64,000 bases of DNA. It comes from Shewanella sp. MBTL60-007 (GTDB taxonomy: Bacteria; Pseudomonadota; Gammaproteobacteria; Enterobacterales; Shewanellaceae). A program made the translations under genes and the position numbers. The notes beneath the pieces were generated by a model. The model ran no database searches, was not told where the DNA came from, and was given only the letters and a program-made list of their open reading frames with translations. Positions 8,360 through 19,700 of the stretch are shown piece by piece (position 1 is the stretch's first letter; each line of letters opens with the position of its first letter). The stretch is from positions 1 through 64,000 of the forward strand of contig NZ_BPET01000027.1 of the NCBI RefSeq assembly GCF_019654915.1, read 5' to 3'.

Positions 8360-10744
8360 ATGAGAAAACTTGAACTACTCGCGCCAGGCGGTGACATTGA
8401 GTCTATTAAAGCGGCCATTGTTGCGGGGGCGGATGCGGTTTACTGCGGCTTAAATAGTTTTAACGCTCGAACTCGCGCTGAGAATTTAAGTTTTGAAGAT
8501 TTAATGGGACTACTGCGTGTCGCTCACCAACACGAGTGCCAATTGTTTCTAACGCTCAATATCATAGTGTTAGAGCAGGAACTGCCTGCACTGCTTAAGC
8601 TGTTGAATCAGTTGGTGAATACTTCTATAGATGGCGTCATAGTTCAAGATCTTGGGCTATTTTATTTGTTAAAACAGCACTACCCTACTCTGGATATTCA
8701 CGCATCAACGCAAGTGACGACTCACAACAGCGGTCAACTTGAATTTCTGTCAAAGCTTGGCGCTTCAAGAGCCAATCTGTCTAGAGAGCTAAACCTGTCA
8801 GAAATTAAGCTGATGTCAGACAAGGCCCACAGCCTTGATATGCTCACCGAGGTATTCGTTCACGGGTCTAATTGCATCGGGTTTTCTGGCCTCTGCTATT
8901 TTAGCTCGGCTCATGGTGGGAATTCGGGTAACCGTGGGCGTTGTAGTCAGCCCTGTCGCGATCAATATCAGACCACTGATGTAGGCGCACAATATCCACT
9001 TAACCTCAAAGATAATTCGGCATACTCGGATTTAGGTGCTCTGTATGATGCTGGCGCGGATTCATTAAAGGTAGAGGGACGCATTAAAAAATCTCATTAT
9101 GTCTATCGCGTCATCGATACTTGGCGCCAACAGATCTCTCGCTTAGAGCAAAAGCAAACCATGAGTCACGATAAAAATCCGCTATACACGGTCTTTAATC
9201 GAGATTTTTCAAACGGCTATTTGCATGGCGCTGTTGGTAAAAATATGTATATCGACAATCCACGTGACAACGCGGTGCAACACTTTACCAAGATTGAGAG
9301 TTTGAAGCTAACTGGCGACGCAAACACACAAAGCTTGCCCAACATTAAAAAAGCACTCTATGATGAAAAAACCGAAATCATCGAAACCCTTGCAGGAAAA
9401 ATCGAAAAGCTGTCTTTAGATAAACCTGTCGTAGGTTTACGTTTCGCCGGTCAAGAGAATCAGCCTTTGACTATTGAAGTAGAGCTGATCTATCAGCACA
9501 GTGCACCAAACCCTAATCGAAAACACTTTTCGGTGCAGTCTGACTCTTTACTGCTTCCTTCAGACAAATATGGCTTAGATCAAGTGGAGTTATCCAAGCG
9601 CTTTGCCAGTATAGGTAATCTAGAGTTCGATTTAGGGGCGATTAACTATGACGCTCTTGGGGGAGACTTGTTTGTTCCCTTTAAAGAGATCACCGAGATG
9701 AAACGGCAAATTGTTTGTTGGTTAAACAACGGCCGAGAGCATGTCGAACCAATTACGATAAAACAGGTACGTCAGCAGTTGGTATCCCTGTCTTCAAAAG
9801 CAGATAATCTCCAACAATCGCCTAAACAAACCGGTTTATCTGTGCTTATCGCTAATCGTCGGGATTTGGCACTCTATCGTCAGATTAAACAGCAGTTGGC
9901 GGATAAAAAGATCTCTGTTTATTACCTGATCCCAGACGCCATCGAAGCTGAAAAGGAAAAACTTGCTCTTTTGTTTACTCAGGAGCCTGAATTGACCCCC
10001 TGGTTTGGCGCCGTGGTTATGGAGCCAGACTATATAGCTGCGAAACAATTACTCGCAGAGATCAAGCCAAACACCATAGTCACAAATAACTCTGGTGTCG
10101 GCATGGCCGCATACCAACTTGGCATAGGCTGGGTTGCGGGTCCCCACCTTAACACGACAAACTCCATTAGCATGCATAGTTTGCAGCAACAGGGCTGTAT
10201 AGGCGCTTTTGTGTCAAACGAGTTAAACAAGAAACAGATCAAGGCTATCAAGGCACCGGATAATTTTAGCCTTCACTACAGTATCTACCATCCCGTTATG
10301 TTGATGAGCAGTCGTCAGTGTCTGTTCTTACAAGCTAGTGGTTGTGATAAGACCGTTATGGATAAGGAGTGCCTGACCGTTTGTAAAAAGAGTAGCAGCT
10401 TGACCAACGTGAAAGGCGTTGACTTTGTTATTGACAAGAAGCGCCGTGAACACAATGTGTTATACGGCAGCGAACACTTCTTTAACCCACAGATTTTGAC
10501 CGATCTAGCAGGTTATTTTGACTCTGTGTTGCTGGATCTGCGGTTAGTAGCAACTAAGACTCAATTACAAACTAGCCAGTTTGACACTGTCAGCCTGTTT
10601 AGTGATCTCCTAACTAATCTGCAATCGCTAAAGATAAGTGCTACGCCTTCAGATAAGCCGTCAACTCGCTCATTAGAAGCACAGACAAATTTACAAGTAC
10701 TTTTTTGCAATACCACTAACGAGCAATATCAAAAAGGCCTGTAA
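8360..10744 (+). CDS. rlhA: U32-family 23S rRNA 5-hydroxycytidine synthase RlhA-like
   Basis: Peptidase-U32-type protein that in E. coli (RlhA, formerly YdcP) hydroxylates a cytidine of 23S rRNA. The N terminus LELLAPGGDIESIKAAI and the YCGLNSFNAR stretch are typical. The family signature is present as EVFVHGSNCIGFSGLCYFS followed by the cysteine-rich GNRGRCSQPCRDQY around residues 170-205. A further cysteine cluster lies in the C-terminal third (SSRQCLFL, SGCDKTVMDKECLTVC), consistent with an iron-sulfur site. At 794 residues it is longer than E. coli RlhA (about 650) because of the middle and C-terminal regions. It is monocistronic. Confidence 0.82.
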   Translation: MRKLELLAPGGDIESIKAAIVAGADAVYCGLNSFNARTRAENLSFEDLMGLLRVAHQHECQLFLTLNIIVLEQELPALLKLLNQLVNTSIDGVIVQDLGLFYLLKQHYPTLDIHASTQVTTHNSGQLEFLSKLGASRANLSRELNLSEIKLMSDKAHSLDMLTEVFVHGSNCIGFSGLCYFSSAHGGNSGNRGRCSQPCRDQYQTTDVGAQYPLNLKDNSAYSDLGALYDAGADSLKVEGRIKKSHYVYRVIDTWRQQISRLEQKQTMSHDKNPLYTVFNRDFSNGYLHGAVGKNMYIDNPRDNAVQHFTKIESLKLTGDANTQSLPNIKKALYDEKTEIIETLAGKIEKLSLDKPVVGLRFAGQENQPLTIEVELIYQHSAPNPNRKHFSVQSDSLLLPSDKYGLDQVELSKRFASIGNLEFDLGAINYDALGGDLFVPFKEITEMKRQIVCWLNNGREHVEPITIKQVRQQLVSLSSKADNLQQSPKQTGLSVLIANRRDLALYRQIKQQLADKKISVYYLIPDAIEAEKEKLALLFTQEPELTPWFGAVVMEPDYIAAKQLLAEIKPNTIVTNNSGVGMAAYQLGIGWVAGPHLNTTNSISMHSLQQQGCIGAFVSNELNKKQIKAIKAPDNFSLHYSIYHPVMLMSSRQCLFLQASGCDKTVMDKECLTVCKKSSSLTNVKGVDFVIDKKRREHNVLYGSEHFFNPQILTDLAGYFDSVLLDLRLVATKTQLQTSQFDTVSLFSDLLTNLQSLKISATPSDKPSTRSLEAQTNLQVLFCNTTNEQYQKGL

Positions 10745-10771
10745 GACTATTTAGCCATGCAATCAGCGACT

Positions 10772-10799
10772 CCATTTACTCTTTAACGGGAGTAAATGG
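10772..10799 (+). repeat. hairpin downstream of rlhA
   Basis: Perfect ten-base arms CCATTTACTC/GAGTAAATGG around an eight-base loop, 28 bases past the stop. There is no T-run, so it is a weak or Rho-dependent terminator, or an mRNA-stabilising hairpin. Confidence 0.5.
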
Positions 10800-11002
10800 T
10801 AAAACCCCACTTCATCAACCAGTTAACAGCATTTCGCTATTGAAATATCAAGATTCTACGCTAGAAAAAGCCCTGGCTGTGCAATAAACAACCAACCGAA
10901 CCTCCTAATAGGCTAATATCTAACCTATTGGTAAATAATTGCAGATATATGCTATCTAACTGTATAGAGTGGAATTATTGACCGTCATAAAGAGGACGCA
11001 TT

Positions 11003-13402
11003 ATGCCAATAAAACCTCTCAGCAGTACCAAGCTTTACCGTGCATCATCGCTAAAGAAGCTTTCTTCAGACTGCAAGTCGACCAAACACCTAGAGCCTTT
11101 AGAAGAGATTGTCGGCCAAGCCCGTGCGCAACAAGCGGTAGAGTTTGCCTTATCGATGAAAGAGAAAGGCTATAACATTTATGCGCTCGGCCGTAATGGC
11201 CTTGGTAAACGTACCATGGTGCTACGCCACCTTAACCGGCAAGCCCCGAGCTCAAACGGCCGCACCCTTTATGATTGGTGTTATGTGGTCAACTTCGATG
11301 ATACGCGTAGCCCCAAAGTCCTGAAACTACCTGCTGGTATGGGTCTTAAATTTAAAAAAGACATGGAAAAACTCATGTCAAAATTGCTTAAGGCTCTACC
11401 TTTAGCGTTTGACAACGAGATGTATTACAGCCGCGCAGACAAGCTTAAAAACCAACTGGCATCGAAACAAGAAGACGCGCTGCGCGCCTTAACTGAAGAA
11501 GCAAAACGCCATGGTGTTGGTTTGTCTATTTCACCTCAGGGTAATTATGAGCTTGTAGCCTTAAATGGTGAAGAGCCCCATACCGAAGAGAGTTACCTTG
11601 CTCTTTCAGCTACTGAACAAGCCAACATGCAGACGGCGATTTCGGCGCTTGAAGCCCAACTACGGGGGATCATTCGTCAAATAACGGTATGGGAGGAAGA
11701 GTACTCTGAAAAGCAACAAAAACATGATGAACAAGTTGCTGAAGAGGTACTGACACATGCTCTAGAGAGTTTAAAAGAGCAATATAATGAGCTCAGTAGT
11801 GTAAAAGCCTATATTAAGGCGATGCACAAAGATATTCTCGACAATCTAGATATCTTCCTAGAGGAGAGTGAGGAGCAAGCCGCCCTCGCCTATGCCTCCA
11901 TGAGCAAGAAGCTGCCAAGGCGCTATCAGATTAATGTCTTGGTCTCGCAAGAGTCTCAGATGCAACCGATCATTGTTGAGGAAACTCCCAATTACCACAC
12001 AATCTTTGGTTATGTGGAAAATGCTACCTATAAAGGTACGGTTTTCACCGACTTCTCTCTTATTCGTTCGGGGAGTTTACATAAGGCTAATGGCGGCGTA
12101 CTGATGATAGATGCTGTCAAGGTGCTTGAGCACCCTTATGTTTGGGACGGACTAAAACGAGCACTGAGATCACGTATGCTTAGTTTAACCTCTCTGGAGC
12201 GAGAGGTGACTCTATCGGGCACCATTTCCTTGGATCCCGAGGCCATACCGTTGGATGTGAAAATTATCCTGTTTGGAGACTTTGCCACCTACAAGCTATT
12301 GCAGCAATATGATGCCGAATTTACCGAACTGTTTCGTGTTACAGCTGATTTTGAAGACAAAATGCCCCGTACGGACATCTCCGAGGCGCATTACGCCCAA
12401 TTTATCTCTAGCATCGTACACAGTAATCAAATCCTACATTGTGATAAAAAAGCCATAGCACGGGTTATCGAGTTCAGCTCTAGACAGGCTGATGATCAGA
12501 ACATGCTATCGCTACACTCTGTCGATATCGCCAATTTATTGCGAGAGGCAAATTATTGTGCCCGGGCTGCCAACGCCAACATGATCCGAGTAAGCCATGT
12601 TGAGCAAGCACTGATAAATAAAGAGAAACGAATCTGCCGAGCAAAAGATGACTTTATGCAGAGCTTTACCAATGGCACCACCCTAATCGATACTCAGGGC
12701 GAAACCGTTGGCCAAGTGAATGCTTTGTCGGTGATGTCTACTACCGACTACCAGTTCGGTGCACCCAGCAGGATCACCGCAACGACAAGCTTCGGTGAAG
12801 GTCGAGTATTCGATATCGAACGTAATGTCGAACTTAGCGGCAGCATACACTCTAAAGGTGTGATGATTTTAACCGCTTATATCGCCTCTATTTTAGGTAA
12901 GACGGATAAAATTCCTCTATCGACCCACCTGACCTTTGAGCAATCCTACGGTGGAGTCGATGGTGACAGTGCCACCATGGCTGAGTTGTGCGCTATGCTG
13001 TCTTCATTTTCTGGTAAGGGAATACGACAGGATATCGCCATCACAGGCTCGATGAATCAGTTTGGTGAGGCGCAGCCTATTGGCGGCGTTAACGAAAAAA
13101 TCGAAGGCTTCTTTGATGTATGTAAAATTAAGGGACGTAGAGATAGCCAAGGGGTGATCATTCCTCAGTCTAATGTTCATAATTTGATGTTACGTCGTGA
13201 TATCGTCGAAGCAGTCGAGAAAGGTAAGTTTAATATTTGGGCCATTTCTCACGTGAACCAGGCGATTGAGTTACTGACGGGCGCTAAAGTGGGAGCCCTA
13301 AACGCAAAGGGAGAATACCCGAAAAATAGTATCTTAGGTTTGGCACAAGTAAGACTGAACGAATTACGTAAACTACACGCTAAAGATAATCACACTAAGT
13401 AA
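11003..13402 (+). CDS. Lon-like ATP-dependent protease (LonB/YcbZ type)
   Basis: A 799-residue cytoplasmic AAA protease of the type represented by E. coli YcbZ. The Walker A loop GRNGLGKRT is at about residues 63-71. A long coiled-coil insert rich in Glu, Lys and Gln fills about 120-270. A Walker-B-like GGVLMIDAV follows, with Asp but not the usual following acidic residue. The C-terminal S16 protease domain is intact: the catalytic serine in GDSATMAEL is residue 656 and the catalytic lysine in GGVNEKIEGF is residue 699, the same 43-residue spacing as in Lon. The ribosome site AGAGGA fixes the ATG. It converges on ppaC across a bidirectional terminator. Confidence 0.9.
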   Translation: MPIKPLSSTKLYRASSLKKLSSDCKSTKHLEPLEEIVGQARAQQAVEFALSMKEKGYNIYALGRNGLGKRTMVLRHLNRQAPSSNGRTLYDWCYVVNFDDTRSPKVLKLPAGMGLKFKKDMEKLMSKLLKALPLAFDNEMYYSRADKLKNQLASKQEDALRALTEEAKRHGVGLSISPQGNYELVALNGEEPHTEESYLALSATEQANMQTAISALEAQLRGIIRQITVWEEEYSEKQQKHDEQVAEEVLTHALESLKEQYNELSSVKAYIKAMHKDILDNLDIFLEESEEQAALAYASMSKKLPRRYQINVLVSQESQMQPIIVEETPNYHTIFGYVENATYKGTVFTDFSLIRSGSLHKANGGVLMIDAVKVLEHPYVWDGLKRALRSRMLSLTSLEREVTLSGTISLDPEAIPLDVKIILFGDFATYKLLQQYDAEFTELFRVTADFEDKMPRTDISEAHYAQFISSIVHSNQILHCDKKAIARVIEFSSRQADDQNMLSLHSVDIANLLREANYCARAANANMIRVSHVEQALINKEKRICRAKDDFMQSFTNGTTLIDTQGETVGQVNALSVMSTTDYQFGAPSRITATTSFGEGRVFDIERNVELSGSIHSKGVMILTAYIASILGKTDKIPLSTHLTFEQSYGGVDGDSATMAELCAMLSSFSGKGIRQDIAITGSMNQFGEAQPIGGVNEKIEGFFDVCKIKGRRDSQGVIIPQSNVHNLMLRRDIVEAVEKGKFNIWAISHVNQAIELLTGAKVGALNAKGEYPKNSILGLAQVRLNELRKLHAKDNHTK

Positions 13403-13432
13403 TACCAATACTAACCCGCAGATATTGAAAAC

Positions 13433-13462
13433 AAAAAGGCCGAACTCAATGTTCGGCCTTTC
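13433..13462. terminator. bidirectional intrinsic terminator
   Basis: AAAGGCCGAAC and GTTCGGCCTTT pair around TCAAT. T-runs occur on both strands, serving the converging protease and ppaC genes. Confidence 0.9.
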
Positions 13463-13486
13463 TTCAATACACTCGTAACTACGGGA

Positions 13487-14407
13487 TTAAGCGAACACGT
13501 CCTGTAGTGGTGGTACAACTTGCTTCTTACGGCTTAGTACGCCATCTAACCATACTTTGTTGCTCTCTGACTTGCAGTTGTAAGCAGATTCAATTTTCGC
13601 TAAATCGTCACTGACGATAAGCATCTCTGAACCTTCTTTCATGATGTCAGTTAGCAGTAATAGCACGCTGTGACGGTTACCTTCAGCCTTTAATGCGGCG
13701 ATATCGGCTTCAAGTTCGGCTTTAATGTCATCGAATACAGATAGATCGATCACTTCTAGCTGACCAATGCCCACTAAGTTACCGTTCATGTTGAAATCTT
13801 TAAAGTCACGCATAACAAGATCGCGAGCTGGTGTGCCTTCTACCGCAGACTTCACTTTAAACATATCCATGCCTAGTGCTTTATAATCTTCGATACCAGC
13901 GATTTCAGCTAATGCTTCAACACACTTGATGTCTGCCGTGGTGCATGTTGGCGACTTGAAGATAACCGTGTCACTAAGAATTGCACATAACATGATGCCA
14001 GCGATCTCTTTTGGGATCTCAACATTATAGAAGTCGTACATCATCTTGATAACTGTGTTACTACAACCTACTGGACGGATCCAGCACTCTAACGGTGTAG
14101 AAGTCGTAAGATCACCTAGTTTGTGATGATCAACGATACCTACGATAGTCGCTTCGGCGATATCGTCTGGAGCCTGTGTCAGTTCTGAGTGGTCAACGAT
14201 ATAAACTTCTTCGCCTGCATAGCTAAGCTTTAGCTCCGGCGCTTCGAAACCAAACTTATCTAGAATGAAGGCGGTCTCTGGTGAAATGTCACCTAAACGA
14301 GTTGCAACAGATGCTTCACCGATCTGGTTCTTTAGGTGTGCAAGTGCAATAGCACCACAAATGGAATCTGAGTCTGGGATCTTGTGGCCCACAACATAAA
14401 CTGGCAT
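13487..14407 (-). CDS. ppaC: manganese-dependent inorganic pyrophosphatase (family II)
   Basis: Cytoplasmic DHH-family enzyme splitting pyrophosphate into two phosphates. The 306 residues match family II length. Metal-binding motifs are visible in order: GHKIPDSDSICGA (His and two Asp) at the N terminus, the VDHSE segment, and the GIVDHHKLGD DHH motif near residue 95. The C-terminal substrate domain ends with SRKKQVVPPL, the usual SRKKQ signature. The ribosome site AAGGAGA lies before the ATG. It is monocistronic and ends at the shared terminator. Confidence 0.95.
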   Translation of the reverse strand: MPVYVVGHKIPDSDSICGAIALAHLKNQIGEASVATRLGDISPETAFILDKFGFEAPELKLSYAGEEVYIVDHSELTQAPDDIAEATIVGIVDHHKLGDLTTSTPLECWIRPVGCSNTVIKMMYDFYNVEIPKEIAGIMLCAILSDTVIFKSPTCTTADIKCVEALAEIAGIEDYKALGMDMFKVKSAVEGTPARDLVMRDFKDFNMNGNLVGIGQLEVIDLSVFDDIKAELEADIAALKAEGNRHSVLLLLTDIMKEGSEMLIVSDDLAKIESAYNCKSESNKVWLDGVLSRKKQVVPPLQDVFA

Positions 14408-14763
14408 ATAAAAGCTCTCCTTTAATTTGCGCCGATTTTAACAAAGTTTTTCGCGATGCGGAAATAGCAAAAGGTCTCAGACAGCAAACTCTTGACTGAA
14501 ATGGTTAAAGTTACAACGGATACGCGCTAGCAAAGCCTTAAACTGACCGGACTATCCGCCTCTCATACTAATTAGACAGGCTAAGTTAAGGTGAGTTCTA
14601 GTACCTAGGCTCCAGCTAGACTTCAAAGAAAAATTCTTTAACGGCCAAACATAGTTAAATTTAGCCCTAAATGCTATCGAAACGCAGTCTTAGATATCAC
14701 TGCGGGCATTTTTGTAGTATAAGCTTGCGTAAATTTTCATTATTTAGATTGAGCGCCATAGCG

Positions 14764-15099
14764 ATGTCAGACAAATTCTTTTTTAAAGGGCGTAAAACCC
14801 CAAAGCCTAAGCACGAAAGCTATGGTTACAACACCAAGCGTGCAGTTAAAGTGGGAACTGAAGAGAGCCCACTAAAGCTTATGGTTCAAAATGAACAACG
14901 CGAAGTTGAAGTAAAGCAGCTGCTTATCGATAACCAGCTGGTGGGCGAAATCACGGTCGACCCAAGTCAGGAAGAGAATATCATTGATTTGATTGGTCTT
15001 CTTAATAAACCTCAAACGACCCGTTTTGAAAAGACGCCAAACCGTAATGATCCTTGTGTTTGCGGTAGCGGCAAGAAATACAAGAAGTGTTGTGGCTAA
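14764..15099 (+). CDS. SEC-C motif zinc-binding protein, PBPRA1643 type
   Basis: A 111-residue cytoplasmic protein ending in a SEC-C zinc motif: [17 protein letters not shown]. The body starts [17 protein letters not shown], characteristic of the small SWIM/SEC-C family named after PBPRA1643. An open frame extends upstream to 14671, but that part is implausible as protein and the ATG at 14764 fits the family. The function is not known; SEC-C motifs often mediate binding to the ribosome or translocation partners. It is monocistronic with its own strong terminator. Confidence 0.88.
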   Translation: MSDKFFFKGRKTPKPKHESYGYNTKRAVKVGTEESPLKLMVQNEQREVEVKQLLIDNQLVGEITVDPSQEENIIDLIGLLNKPQTTRFEKTPNRNDPCVCGSGKKYKKCCG

Positions 15100-15119
15100 A
15101 ATCATAGCGTGAAAAAGAT

Positions 15120-15148
15120 AAAGCAGTCCTTTGGGGACTGCTTTTTTT
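15120..15148 (+). terminator. intrinsic terminator
   Basis: AGCAGTCC and GGACTGCT pair around five bases, followed by seven T residues, 22 bases after the SEC-C protein stop. Confidence 0.92.
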
Positions 15149-15585
15149 ATATTTTTGATCCCAGTAGTACCAGCCCTTTAGCGCTGAGGTTGAGTGCTAG
15201 ATGTTATCTTTTCTTGTTTACTCTAATGTCGACAGCGATTACGCTTTCAGCTTTTGTTACATTTTTATCTGCTAGAGTCTTTTGTCTGTTTTCTGTTCAC
15301 CGCCAATTGCCAACGCCCTAACCTAACAATGAAGTCTTGATTTTTATCGGTTAATCAATCCATTAGCCAAAGCCTTATCGCTATTTTTTAAATCCAATCT
15401 GCTCCATACACCTTGTATGTCAAATTTGGTTACACAAGTTTACATAATTGAGCTGTTACATCTCTCCACATCTATTAACATACATTCAAAATTATAGACC
15501 GCGCTTAGCTTTCACAGTATTTCACTTTCAACAGCATTGATGACTGTTATTAAGTGTCGGTTTGCTTAAACAAGAGGACGTGTTT
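15149..15585. other. intergenic region before the RND efflux operon
   Basis: No convincing gene is seen; the 70-codon frame at 15109-15321 overlaps the terminator and is an artefact. The AT-rich last 200 bases probably hold the efflux operon promoter, but no operator stands out. Confidence 0.4.
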
Positions 15586-16776
15586 GTGGCTACGAAAAAA
15601 CAGATCATTCTACCAATGGTTGTTATCGCTGTCGGTGTGGCAGGGTTTATTGGCATGTCGGCTTTAAAAAAGCCCCCAGAGGAAAAGGAACAGCTCGACA
15701 CTACACCGCTTGTCTCGGTTCAAGCGGTTGAGATCAACCCCATGAGTTTTGCAGTCAGCTCATATGGCGTTGTTAATGCAAAATATGAAACTGAGCTGGT
15801 ATCACAGTTAAATGGCGAAATTGTCTATTTATCAGATAAGTTCGTTCGTGGTGGCTTTGTAAAGAAAGGCGATGTGCTCGCCAAAATAGATCCAAGCGAT
15901 TACGAAGCAGCGCTCATCGATGCCAAAGCAACCATGGCATCGGCAAGAGCGACTCTGGTACAAGAAAAAGCCTATGGCAAGGTTGCCGAAGAAGAATGGA
16001 AGCGCATCGAAAACGGTGTACCGACTGAGTTGAGTCTTCGTAAACCTCAGCTCGCCCAAGAGATAGCTAAGCTTAACTCTTCTGAGGCAGGACTTAAACG
16101 AGCCAACCGTAATCTTGAACGTACCATTATTAAGGCACCTTATGATGCTTTGATTGAAGCTCGTAACATTGGCTTAGGCTCTTATGTCAGCATGGGTACT
16201 CCACTAGGTAAAGTGTTGAGTACAGCTGAAGCTGAGATCCGTCTACCTATCGCAGATAAAGAACTGCAATTTTTAGATGATAAAGGCCAAGGTGCGGAAG
16301 TGATATTAACCGGTGACTTTGCCGGTAAGACTCAAGAGTGGACAGCGAAAGTCGTACGCAGTGAAGGCGTTATCGATAGCCGTAGTCGCATGACCTATCT
16401 CGTTGCCGAAGTAAAAGATCCCTACGGTCTTAAGTCAAAAAACAATGAACTGCGTTATGGCACCTATGTGACCGCTTCTATTGATGGTAGCCACGCCGGA
16501 CAAGTTACTGAGATCCCTCGTCATCTTGTGATCAACAACCAAGTGGCCGTGTTAGATAATGAAGGTAAATTAAGATACAAGAATATCACTATCCTTCGAC
16601 AGATTGGGTCTAAGGTTATCGTCTCCGACGGGCTTGAAGCTGGTATGAATGTGATCACTTCAGCCCTAGATTATCCTATCGAAGGCATGCAGTTAGCCCT
16701 GCCAGAGGATAAGTTATTACGAGATGAAGAGAGTCCTGATCAACCTACGCAAATTGCCATGGAAGATAAGGATTAA
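15586..16776 (+). CDS. RND efflux periplasmic adaptor (membrane fusion protein)
   Basis: Periplasmic adaptor that links an inner-membrane RND pump to an outer-membrane channel. The frame is open from a TTG at 15562, but AAGAGGA at 15571-15577 points to the GTG at 15586, giving 396 residues. An uncleaved signal anchor (IILPMVVIAVGVAGFIGMSAL) is followed by the barrel-sandwich halves ELVSQLNGEIVYLSDKFVRG and NLERTIIKAPYDALIEARNI, which flank a helical hairpin. A beta-barrel and membrane-proximal domain complete the fold. The pump gene starts three bases after the stop. No outer-membrane factor gene is nearby, so TolC or another channel would be needed. Confidence 0.88.
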   Translation: MATKKQIILPMVVIAVGVAGFIGMSALKKPPEEKEQLDTTPLVSVQAVEINPMSFAVSSYGVVNAKYETELVSQLNGEIVYLSDKFVRGGFVKKGDVLAKIDPSDYEAALIDAKATMASARATLVQEKAYGKVAEEEWKRIENGVPTELSLRKPQLAQEIAKLNSSEAGLKRANRNLERTIIKAPYDALIEARNIGLGSYVSMGTPLGKVLSTAEAEIRLPIADKELQFLDDKGQGAEVILTGDFAGKTQEWTAKVVRSEGVIDSRSRMTYLVAEVKDPYGLKSKNNELRYGTYVTASIDGSHAGQVTEIPRHLVINNQVAVLDNEGKLRYKNITILRQIGSKVIVSDGLEAGMNVITSALDYPIEGMQLALPEDKLLRDEESPDQPTQIAMEDKD

Positions 16777-16779
16777 TTC

Positions 16780-19700
16780 ATGATAGATACCAATAAAGGC
16801 ATAATCGCTTGGTTTGCTCGTAACAGCGTGGCGGCAAATCTGCTGATGATCATTATCCTGATTGGCGGCTTACTTACGGCTAATACGATTCGTAAGCAGT
16901 TTTTCCCAGCGGTAGAGATCAACTGGCTCGAATTTAATGCGGTTTATCCCGGCGCTGCGCCACAAGAGGTGGAGGAAGGGATCACCATTAAGATTGAGGA
17001 AGCGCTAGAAAGCGTTCAAGGTCTTAAGCGCGTCATCACCTACTCCAACCGTAATGCGTCTTCTGGTTACTTTCGAGTCGAGGACTCTTACGATCCGCAG
17101 GTTGTATTGGAAGAGGTCAAGTCTGAGATTGACTCTATCTCCAGCTTTCCCGATGGCATGGAGCGACCTAAGGTTGAGCGAATAAAGCTTCGCCAAGAAG
17201 TGATGTATATGAGCCTATATGGCGATCTATCCCAAAGGCAGCTAAAAGATCTTGGTGAGAAGATCCATGATGAGCTATTGCAGTTACCTCTTGTCAATAT
17301 CACCGATTTTTATGGCGGCCTCGGCTATGAAATCGCCATCGAAGTTAGTAAAGACAGATTACGTGAATTTGGATTAAGTTTTAATGACGTTGCTGAAGCG
17401 GTACGCGGTTATTCCAGAAATATGTCTGCGGGCCAAATTCGTGCTGAAAATGGCTATATCAACCTACGAGTGCAGAATCAGGCCTATGTCGGCTATGAAT
17501 TTGAGAGCCTGCCGCTAATCACATTGGAGGATGGTACCACCCTATTACTGGGTGATGTGGCTACTGTTGTGGATGGCTTCGAAGAAGGCATTCAGTACTC
17601 GAAGTTTAATGGTAAGAATTCGGTCACTTTCTTTATTGGTGCGGCAAATGATCAGAGTCTCACCGATGTCGCTGATGTGGTGAAGGCTTATATCGCCGAT
17701 AAGCAAAAAGTATTGCCCGAGGGCGTAAAGCTTGAGCCTTGGGTCGATATGACCTATTACCTTGAAGGGCGCTTAAACTTGATGCTCGACAGCATGAAAA
17801 GTGGCGCCGTACTGGTATTTATCTTACTCGCACTTTTCTTGCGCGTAAGGCTCGCGTTTTGGGTCATGATGGGGCTACCTGTTTGTTTCCTTGGTACCCT
17901 ACTCTTTATGCCGATGGGCATGATAGATGTCACCATCAATGTCATTAGCCTCTTTGCCTTTATCTTAGTACTGGGTATCGTGGTGGATGACGCCATTGTT
18001 ATGGGAGAAAGCGCTCATGCTGAGTGTGAGGAGAAAGGTCAAAGTCTAGATAACGTGATCCGCGGTGTTAAACGCGTAGCGATGCCTGCAACTTTCGGTG
18101 TATTAACCACTATCGCCGCCTTTTTGCCCATAACCCTCGATGACGGCCCGTCGTCAGCTTTCGGACAGGCTATCGGATATGTGGTGATCTTATGTCTTAT
18201 CTTCTCCTTGGTTGAATCTAAGCTTATCTTGCCAGCGCATTTAGCGCGCATGAAACAAAAAACCATCGTTAAACCAGGCTCAAAGAATCCACTAGACTGG
18301 CTACGCAATGGGGTTAACTTTTTACAAGGCAAAGTCGACTCTGGCTTGAAGATCTTGATCAGTCGCTATTACCGCCCCACGCTTGCGGTGGCTGTTAAGT
18401 ATCGTTATACGGTGATCATGATCTTTATCAGTTTGATCTTAGTTTGTGCGGGTCTTTATTCAGGTGGCTTAGTTCGCTTTATCGGCCAGCCTAAAATCCC
18501 CCATGACTTCCCGCGGATCTCATTCGAAATGAATATCGATGCCTCGGAAAAAGCTACCTTGTCGGCTGCCTTGTCTATCGAAGAAGCACTGAAGCGTGTC
18601 GATACTGAGCTAGAAGCGCAATATGGTCAGAAGATGATCTCTGATATGCAAGTTGAGTTACGTGGCCGTACATCGGCACAAGTCATGACTAAACTTGTCG
18701 ACCCAGAACTACGTCCTATCGATACCTTTGCTGTAGCTGAGCTTTGGCGCCAGAATATGCCGCTTATCCCAGGCATGAAGTCTTTCACCATCCAAGATAA
18801 CCTGTTTGGTGGTGGACGGGATGACGGTGATATTAGCTTCAGACTCGAAGGTAAGGATGACGAGCAGTTAGTCGCCGCTGCAAAAGAGTTAAAAGCTAAG
18901 CTCAATACCCTTAAGGGCGTTGGCGATGTTAACGATAGCCGCCAGTCAAGCGCCAAAGAGATCCAGTTTGAGCTTAAGCCTTTGGCTCATAGTCTCGGTT
19001 TATCTCTAGCGGATATTGCACGTCAGGTGGGTAATAGCTTTTATGGCCTCGAAGCCCAGCGTATTTTACGTAATGGTGAAGAGATCAAGGTGATGTTGCG
19101 CTACCCTGAGGAGCAGCGAAACTCTATCGCTCAAGTGTCTGACGTGATGATTAAGACGCCACTGGGCGCTGAAATCCCGTTATCTGAAGTGGCTTCGATA
19201 GTTGTCACCGATGGCGTTAACAGCATTCGTCGTGAAAATGGTAATCGAACCATCAATGTTTGGGGCTCAGTTGACGCAGATCAGGCGGAGCCGTTTAAGA
19301 TTGCTAAGGATATTCGTGATAACTTCCTGCCTGAGCTATTAAAGAAATATCCTAGAGTTCAGAGCGAAGTGTCTGGCAATATTCAAGAGCAGCTTGATAG
19401 TGCGGATACTCAATTACGAGATTTCTTAATCTCTATGCTTGTGATCTATAGTCTGTTGGCCGTACCACTCAAGTCCTATTCGCAACCGATAATGATTATG
19501 TCGGTGATCCCATTTGGCGTGATTGGCTCAGTACTTGGTCATATGCTATTGGGACTCGACCTAAGTGCCCTCTCTGTGTTCGGTATTATTGCTGCCGCAG
19601 GTGTCGTGGTTAATGACTCACTGGTGATGGTTGATTATATTAATAAGTCTAGGGAGTCTGGTATTGCGATGAAGCAATCGGTACTCGAGGCGGGTTGTCG

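Noticed and set aside
14671..14763. 31-codon N-terminal extension of the SEC-C protein
   Set aside because: The family starts at [11 protein letters not shown]; the extension has no family support.
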